Positions 60,086 through 64,000 of a DNA stretch of 64,000 bases are shown here, piece by piece (the first letter of the stretch is position 1; every line of letters begins with the position of its first letter). The stretch covers positions 62,001 to 126,000 of the forward strand of contig JBPOFA010000003.1 of the NCBI GenBank assembly GCA_051251595.1. Reading direction: 5' to 3'. The notes below the pieces were generated by a model. It did no database searches. It was not told the origin of the DNA and worked only from the letters and a program-made list of their open reading frames with translations. Origin of the DNA: NORP110 sp051251595 (GTDB lineage Bacteria; Pseudomonadota; Alphaproteobacteria; Rhodobacterales; Rhodobacteraceae). The position numbers and the translations under genes are program-made.

Positions 60086-61285
60086 ATGAATCTTAAACCA
60101 CTTACAATCGGGGCGCTGCTGTTGTCAGGGTCTGCCCTTTCGGCGCAGGCGCAAGAATTGCAGTTCATCATGTGCGGCGGCGAAGTTCGCCCGGCAGACC
60201 AGGCCGTTGTGGATCAGTTTGTCGCTGACCACGAAGGTGTGACGGTTAACCTGGAAGCAGTTCCATGGGGAACATGTCAGGATAAGTCACTGACCCTTGC
60301 AGCCGCTGGTGATCCACCATCCATTTCCTACATGGGTTCACGCACATTGCGTCAGTTGGCGAATAACGATCTGATCGTTCCTGCCGAAATCGACCCAGAA
60401 GCGCCATACCAGCCAGGTGTTTTGAACACGGTTACAATCGAAGGCACTGCTTGGGGATACCCACACGCGTTCTCAACCAAAGCGCTTTATCTGAACTGCG
60501 ACATCATCGAAGAATCCGGCCAGGAATGTAAAGCTCCTGAAACTTGGGACGATATGTATGCAATGGCCAAAGGCGTTGTAGACAACACAGATGTTGCTGG
60601 TGTTGGGCTTGCGGGCAAAGATTTTGACAACACAATGCACCAGTTCCTGAACTACCTTTATTCTAACGGTGGTGTTGTGATCGATTCCGCGACTGGCGAA
60701 AACAAGCTGGACAGCAAAGAGACACGCGAAACGCTGGAATTCTACGGTAAACTGGCAACAGTTTCCCAAGAAGGCCCAACTGCGTGGGAACGTGATCAGC
60801 TGGTTGACCTGTTCAACGACGGCAAAATCGCAATGTACGTAAATGGCCCTTGGGGCTATGGTCGCCACAAAGAGACCATCAACCAAATGGTTGTTCCAGT
60901 TCCTCACGGACCATCTGGCGTTAGCGGTACAATCCTGATCACAGATTCTATCGTTGTGTTCAAAGGATCTGGTCACGAAGAGCTGGCGCATGAGCTTGCC
61001 AAGCTGATTACATCTGGTGACAGCCAGTACGATCTGGACAGCTCTTGGGGTCTGACACCGATCATGGACTACGCTGCCATGGGTAAAACTGACCTGTACT
61101 ATGCTGACGGCATCTGGCCAAACTTCACAAAGACGATTTCTACAGGTGGACCAGAGCCACTGGTTGAAGATTTCGGGTCTTTGCAGTCGGTTTTCACCAA
61201 CATGGTGCAAGGCATTATCCTGGAAGAAGACTCTGTTGATAACCTTGTGACGATCGCTGGCGAAGAGCTGGACGAAGCTCTTTAA
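60086..61285 (+). CDS. Sugar ABC transporter substrate-binding protein, amino-sugar locus
   Basis: Periplasmic SBP_bac_1-type protein of 399 residues. Signal peptide MNLKPLTIGALLLSGSALS with cleavage near AQAQ (residue 23). The mature protein starts LQFIMCGGEVRPADQAVVDQF. Three or more Cys remain in the mature part (MCGG, GTCQDK, LNCDIIEESGQEC), allowing a disulphide. Codons lean to T-ending GTT and GCT as in the XylF-like gene, suggesting high expression. GGAGAG lies 8 bases before the ATG. A GC-rich hairpin follows the stop. Confidence 0.93.
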   Translation: MNLKPLTIGALLLSGSALSAQAQELQFIMCGGEVRPADQAVVDQFVADHEGVTVNLEAVPWGTCQDKSLTLAAAGDPPSISYMGSRTLRQLANNDLIVPAEIDPEAPYQPGVLNTVTIEGTAWGYPHAFSTKALYLNCDIIEESGQECKAPETWDDMYAMAKGVVDNTDVAGVGLAGKDFDNTMHQFLNYLYSNGGVVIDSATGENKLDSKETRETLEFYGKLATVSQEGPTAWERDQLVDLFNDGKIAMYVNGPWGYGRHKETINQMVVPVPHGPSGVSGTILITDSIVVFKGSGHEELAHELAKLITSGDSQYDLDSSWGLTPIMDYAAMGKTDLYYADGIWPNFTKTISTGGPEPLVEDFGSLQSVFTNMVQGIILEEDSVDNLVTIAGEELDEAL

Positions 61286-61298
61286 GGCACAAAAAACG

Positions 61299-61322
61299 GG
61301 GCGGACACTATGGTGTCCGCCC
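61299..61322 (+). terminator. 10-bp hairpin after the amino-sugar SBP gene
   Basis: GGGCGGACAC and GTGTCCGCCC with a TATG loop, 13 bases after the SBP stop and 41 before the ATPase start. No T-tract. Same position as the hairpins after the other sugar SBP genes. Confidence 0.6.
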
Positions 61323-61363
61323 GCACCCAAATTCCACAAAAATTCGGATAGGACACCAACGCC

Positions 61364-62464
61364 ATGGCCACTCTTGGTTTGAATGCGATCAGCAAATCGT
61401 TCGGAACATCGAAAGTGCTGCACGAAATCAGCCTCGCGATTAAGGACAAAGAATTCGTCGTTTTTGTTGGCCCGTCGGGATGTGGGAAATCCACTCTGCT
61501 GCGGATCATCGCCGGGCTGGAAGAAGCCACATCCGGCACGATTGAAATCGGCGGCGAGGATGTCAGCGATGCGCATCCCGTGGATCGCGGCATTTCAATG
61601 GTGTTCCAATCCTACGCGCTCTATCCGCACCTGTCCGTGTTCGAAAACATTGCCTTTCCTCTTAGGGTGCAAAAGCTAGAGGCATCCGACATCAAGGAAC
61701 GTGTTGGTCGCGCGGCAGAGATTTTGCAGCTGACAGACAAGCTTGACCTCAAGCCCGGGCAGCTTTCCGGTGGTCAGCGCCAACGGGTCGCCATCGGACG
61801 TTCGATTGTGCGCAACCCGAAAGTGTTCTTGTTTGACGAGCCGCTTTCAAACCTTGACGCCGCATTGCGTGGCGACATGCGGGTAGAGCTTAGCCAATTG
61901 CACCGCGAACTTGATGCAACCATGGTTTATGTGACCCATGACCAGGTTGAAGCGATGACCATGGCCGACCGTATCGTTGTCTTGAACGGCGGGCGCGTTG
62001 AACAATTCGGGACCCCGATGGAGCTTTACCATCACCCCGCCACCAAATTCGTTGCGGCGTTTATTGGTCAACCCAATATGAATTTCATCCCCGCCAGAGT
62101 GACCGGCAAGACAGACGGGCTTGCTGTTGAACTGGACGGTGGACATAAAATGGTTCTTCCGGTGGATGTTAACACCGTCTCTGTCGGCGATACCGTCGAA
62201 GTGGGCGTGCGCCCGGAAGATGTCGAAATCGGAACCGAAGGCGTCGACGTGACTGTAAACGTTCTGGAACGTTTGGGCGGAATATCAGTGACTTACGGAA
62301 CGATTGGCAGCGCCGAAACCAGGTTCTGCGCCTCACTTAGTGGCGATGCACCGGTCAAGGAAGGTCACAATCTTACGCTGACCGTTGCCCCGGAAAGCTG
62401 CCATGTCTTCGATGCAGGCGGCCGGGTGTTGCGACGCATGGCAGCACCGGAGTTGGTTGAATGA
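61364..62464 (+). CDS. Sugar ABC transporter ATPase (UgpC/MalK family), amino-sugar locus
   Basis: CUT1 ATPase of 366 residues. Walker A GPSGCGKSTLL near residue 38, signature LSGGQRQRVAIGRSI near 135, Walker B VFLFDEPLSNLD near 156, VTHDQVEAMTMAD near 190, and a C-terminal TOBE region with VEVGVRPEDVEIG. Its stop overlaps the oxidoreductase start by four bases, tying transport to the intracellular enzymes. Confidence 0.94.
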   Translation: MATLGLNAISKSFGTSKVLHEISLAIKDKEFVVFVGPSGCGKSTLLRIIAGLEEATSGTIEIGGEDVSDAHPVDRGISMVFQSYALYPHLSVFENIAFPLRVQKLEASDIKERVGRAAEILQLTDKLDLKPGQLSGGQRQRVAIGRSIVRNPKVFLFDEPLSNLDAALRGDMRVELSQLHRELDATMVYVTHDQVEAMTMADRIVVLNGGRVEQFGTPMELYHHPATKFVAAFIGQPNMNFIPARVTGKTDGLAVELDGGHKMVLPVDVNTVSVGDTVEVGVRPEDVEIGTEGVDVTVNVLERLGGISVTYGTIGSAETRFCASLSGDAPVKEGHNLTLTVAPESCHVFDAGGRVLRRMAAPELVE

Positions 62465-63606
62465 AAGTAGTTACAGCTGGGATCGGATTGCGTGCGGGGC
62501 ACGTTCTTTCGATCTTTAAGGAAACGATCCCAGACATCGAATTTGTCGGATATTACGACCCGCAGCCAACATTCTTGCATATGATTGGCGAGGATGTCCC
62601 ACAATTTGATGACGTTGCAGAAATGCTGGCCCTCACAAAGCCCGATCTGTTCTTTGTCGGATCACCCAATAGCTTTCATTTGGAACATATCAAAGTCGGC
62701 CTAGAGGCCGGCGTGCGGATGTTCACCGAAAAACCTGTCGTCACCACCAAAGAGGATACGATGGAATTGGCCGCGCTTTTGGCCGATCACCCACAGGATC
62801 AGGTGATGGTGGGGCTTGTCCTGCGCTATTCTCAGCACATGGTAGATTTACGGGCCGTGTTGGATCAATTGGGGCCGATAACCTCGATCGAAGCCAATGA
62901 ATTGATCGCCCCTTACCACGGTGCATTTTTCATGCGGGACTGGCGGCGCATGGTGCAATGGTCCGGCGGTTTCATGCTGGAAAAATGCTGCCACGACATC
63001 GACATCTATAACATGGTCACGAAAAGCCGGCCCAAGCGGGTTGCCAGCTTTGGCGGCAAAAAATCCTTCGTTCCAGAATTCGCCCCGACGTCGAACACTG
63101 AAAACGAAATCATGCATCGCAAGAAATCCGTTTGGGAAAGCATCGATGATCCGTTCCATTCCGATGGTGACATCATCGATTTTCAGAACGGGATTTTGCA
63201 ATATGAAACAGGCTCTTCGCTGTCGTTTCATACCAACCTGAATGTACCGGATGAACATCGCAGGTTTTGCGTGATCGGCGCGCTTGGAATGGCCGAGGGT
63301 GACTTTTATCGCGGGCACCTTAAGGCAACCGCACGCGATGGCACCGTGATCGCCGAACATGACTATAATACCCAAATAGACGAGGTCCGCCGCAGTTCGC
63401 ATTACGGCGCAGATCACATGATGGTCGAAGACATTGCCAAGTTCTTGCGCGGCGAAGTTGCGGCTTTGCCCGTCGGAATCGTCGACGCGCTAGAGGCCGG
63501 CCTTGCCGCCATGGCGTTGGATGAGGCGCGTATTTCCGGACAAATGGTGGATCTGACAGACACCTGGGCCGAATTTGATAGTTACGGATTGAGAAACAAG
63601 ACATGA
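62461..63606 (+). CDS. Gfo/Idh/MocA-family NAD(P)-dependent oxidoreductase
   Basis: Cytoplasmic sugar oxidoreductase of 381 residues. The N-terminal Rossmann half has VVTAGIGLRAGHVLSIF (a degenerate GxGxxG), GSPNSFHLEHI near residue 65 and the catalytic EKP in MFTEKPVVTT near 90. The C-terminal half has GGFMLEKCCHDIDIYNM near 170 with the family's His-Asp. It lies between the importer ATPase and a SIS isomerase, overlapping both by four bases. Standard GlcNAc catabolism needs no such step, so its amino-sugar substrate is an open point. Confidence 0.9.
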   Translation: MKVVTAGIGLRAGHVLSIFKETIPDIEFVGYYDPQPTFLHMIGEDVPQFDDVAEMLALTKPDLFFVGSPNSFHLEHIKVGLEAGVRMFTEKPVVTTKEDTMELAALLADHPQDQVMVGLVLRYSQHMVDLRAVLDQLGPITSIEANELIAPYHGAFFMRDWRRMVQWSGGFMLEKCCHDIDIYNMVTKSRPKRVASFGGKKSFVPEFAPTSNTENEIMHRKKSVWESIDDPFHSDGDIIDFQNGILQYETGSSLSFHTNLNVPDEHRRFCVIGALGMAEGDFYRGHLKATARDGTVIAEHDYNTQIDEVRRSSHYGADHMMVEDIAKFLRGEVAALPVGIVDALEAGLAAMALDEARISGQMVDLTDTWAEFDSYGLRNKT

Positions 63607-64000
63607 GCGCGCAAAACCCTGGCCAACTGATGGCCTCTGAGTCCGCAGAAGCGATAGAGGTCTTTTGCAAGACTGCTGTGCAGGATGTGGCGCAAGCAGT
63701 GGAAGGTCTGAACATGGCCGGCGCCACGGCGATCTACACGATCGCGCGCGGTTCCTCTGATGCGGCAGCAAACGTGCTGAGCTATGAATTCATGCGTGAA
63801 TTGGGCGTTCCGGCCACGTCTTTGCCCCCGTCGGTGTTTTCGATCGGTCCGGGCGTGAAACTAGACGACAGCGCGGTTCTGATGATTTCACAATCCGGGG
63901 CCAGCGACGATTTGGTGCGCTCCGCACAAGGCGCTTCGCGGAAAGGCGCCAGAGTGCTGGCCATAACCAACCAGCCAAATTCACCGGTAGAGGCTGCGGC
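63603..64000 (+). CDS. SIS-domain amino-sugar isomerase/deaminase (3'-partial)
   Basis: The frame is open to the window end; 132 residues are visible. IARGSSDAAANVLSYEFMRELGVPATSLPPSVFSI and MISQSGASDDLVRSAQGASRKGARVLAITNQPNSP follow the isomerase half of GlmS and the NagB-II type glucosamine-6-phosphate deaminases. No N-terminal glutaminase domain is present, so deamination (catabolism) rather than GlcN-6-P synthesis is likely. It overlaps the oxidoreductase stop by four bases. Genes for NagA and a GlcNAc kinase would be expected just beyond the window. Confidence 0.9.
   Translation, partial: MSAQNPGQLMASESAEAIEVFCKTAVQDVAQAVEGLNMAGATAIYTIARGSSDAAANVLSYEFMRELGVPATSLPPSVFSIGPGVKLDDSAVLMISQSGASDDLVRSAQGASRKGARVLAITNQPNSPVEAA

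Noticed and set aside
1..64000. tRNA, rRNA, CRISPR arrays, insertion sequences, prophage or integration sites
   Set aside because: No cloverleaf, direct-repeat array, transposase, integrase or attachment-site duplication could be seen on either strand.

Overview
The window reads as chromosome (or chromid) sequence of a GC-rich alphaproteobacterium. It is most likely a marine Rhodobacterales/Roseobacter-group organism: many ABC sugar importers in tightly overlapping operons (ATGA, TAATG and TGATG junctions), Roseobacter-style AnmK, hydroxyproline and GlcNAc modules, and GC-rich hairpins often lacking long T-tracts. Genus and species cannot be fixed from the sequence alone. No rRNA, tRNA, CRISPR array, transposase, integrase or replication origin was found. 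Protein identities below come from motifs and family knowledge, not from a database search.

Layout. (1) 1-7.5 kb: a peptide-type ABC importer (SBP partial at the window edge, two permeases, fused double ATPase), then a serine-beta-lactamase-fold hydrolase, anhydro-MurNAc kinase AnmK and a GNAT acetyltransferase; probably muropeptide uptake and recycling. (2) 7.6-14.6 kb: an ArsR-type regulator with a long C-terminal domain, GH51 alpha-L-arabinofuranosidase and a CUT1 ABC importer, for arabinofuranosides. (3) 14.6-19.9 kb: trans-4-hydroxyproline catabolism (Pyr4H2C deaminase, 4-hydroxyproline 2-epimerase, D-hydroxyproline dehydrogenase, Ldh-family imino-acid reductase, GntR/FCD regulator). (4) 20-22.3 kb: DHA2 drug exporter with divergent MarR. 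(5) 22.3-31 kb: CUT1 importer with cytoplasmic GH38 alpha-mannosidase and divergent LacI regulator. (6) 31-36 kb: RND pump, adaptor and MarR/GbsR-like regulator. (7) 36-39.6 kb: small envelope and membrane proteins, an NAD(P)-binding protein and an AraC regulator. (8) 39.6-54.1 kb: ketose 3-epimerase, ROK repressor, PfkB kinase and two SDRs; a periplasmic di-heme oxidoreductase with an ASPIC/FG-GAP partner; a divergent XylFHG-type importer; and an unrecognised 833-residue protein that looks like a cytosolic carbohydrate-active enzyme. (9) 54.1-64 kb: a GT87-like membrane glycosyltransferase broken by a frameshift at a G8 tract, GH20 hexosaminidase, HutC-type GntR, CUT1 importer, Gfo/Idh oxidoreductase and a SIS-domain protein cut by the window end; a chitooligosaccharide/GlcNAc locus.

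How it works together. The window is a nutrient-scavenging region. Each importer is paired with cytoplasmic enzymes and a local regulator of a different family (ArsR, GntR-FCD, LacI, ROK, GntR-HutC), and inverted or repeated motifs that fit as operators can be read in the matching promoters. Four of the five complete or partial SBP genes are followed at once by a strong hairpin, which suggests that SBP transcripts are kept in excess of permease transcripts. The most novel-looking part is region 8. Its two divergent halves share a TGCAAC/GTTGCA motif, and it combines a rare-ketose pathway, a periplasmic redox pair and an unknown large enzyme. The most striking single lesion is the G8-tract frameshift in the GT87 gene, which could be phase variation, a pseudogene or a sequencing error.
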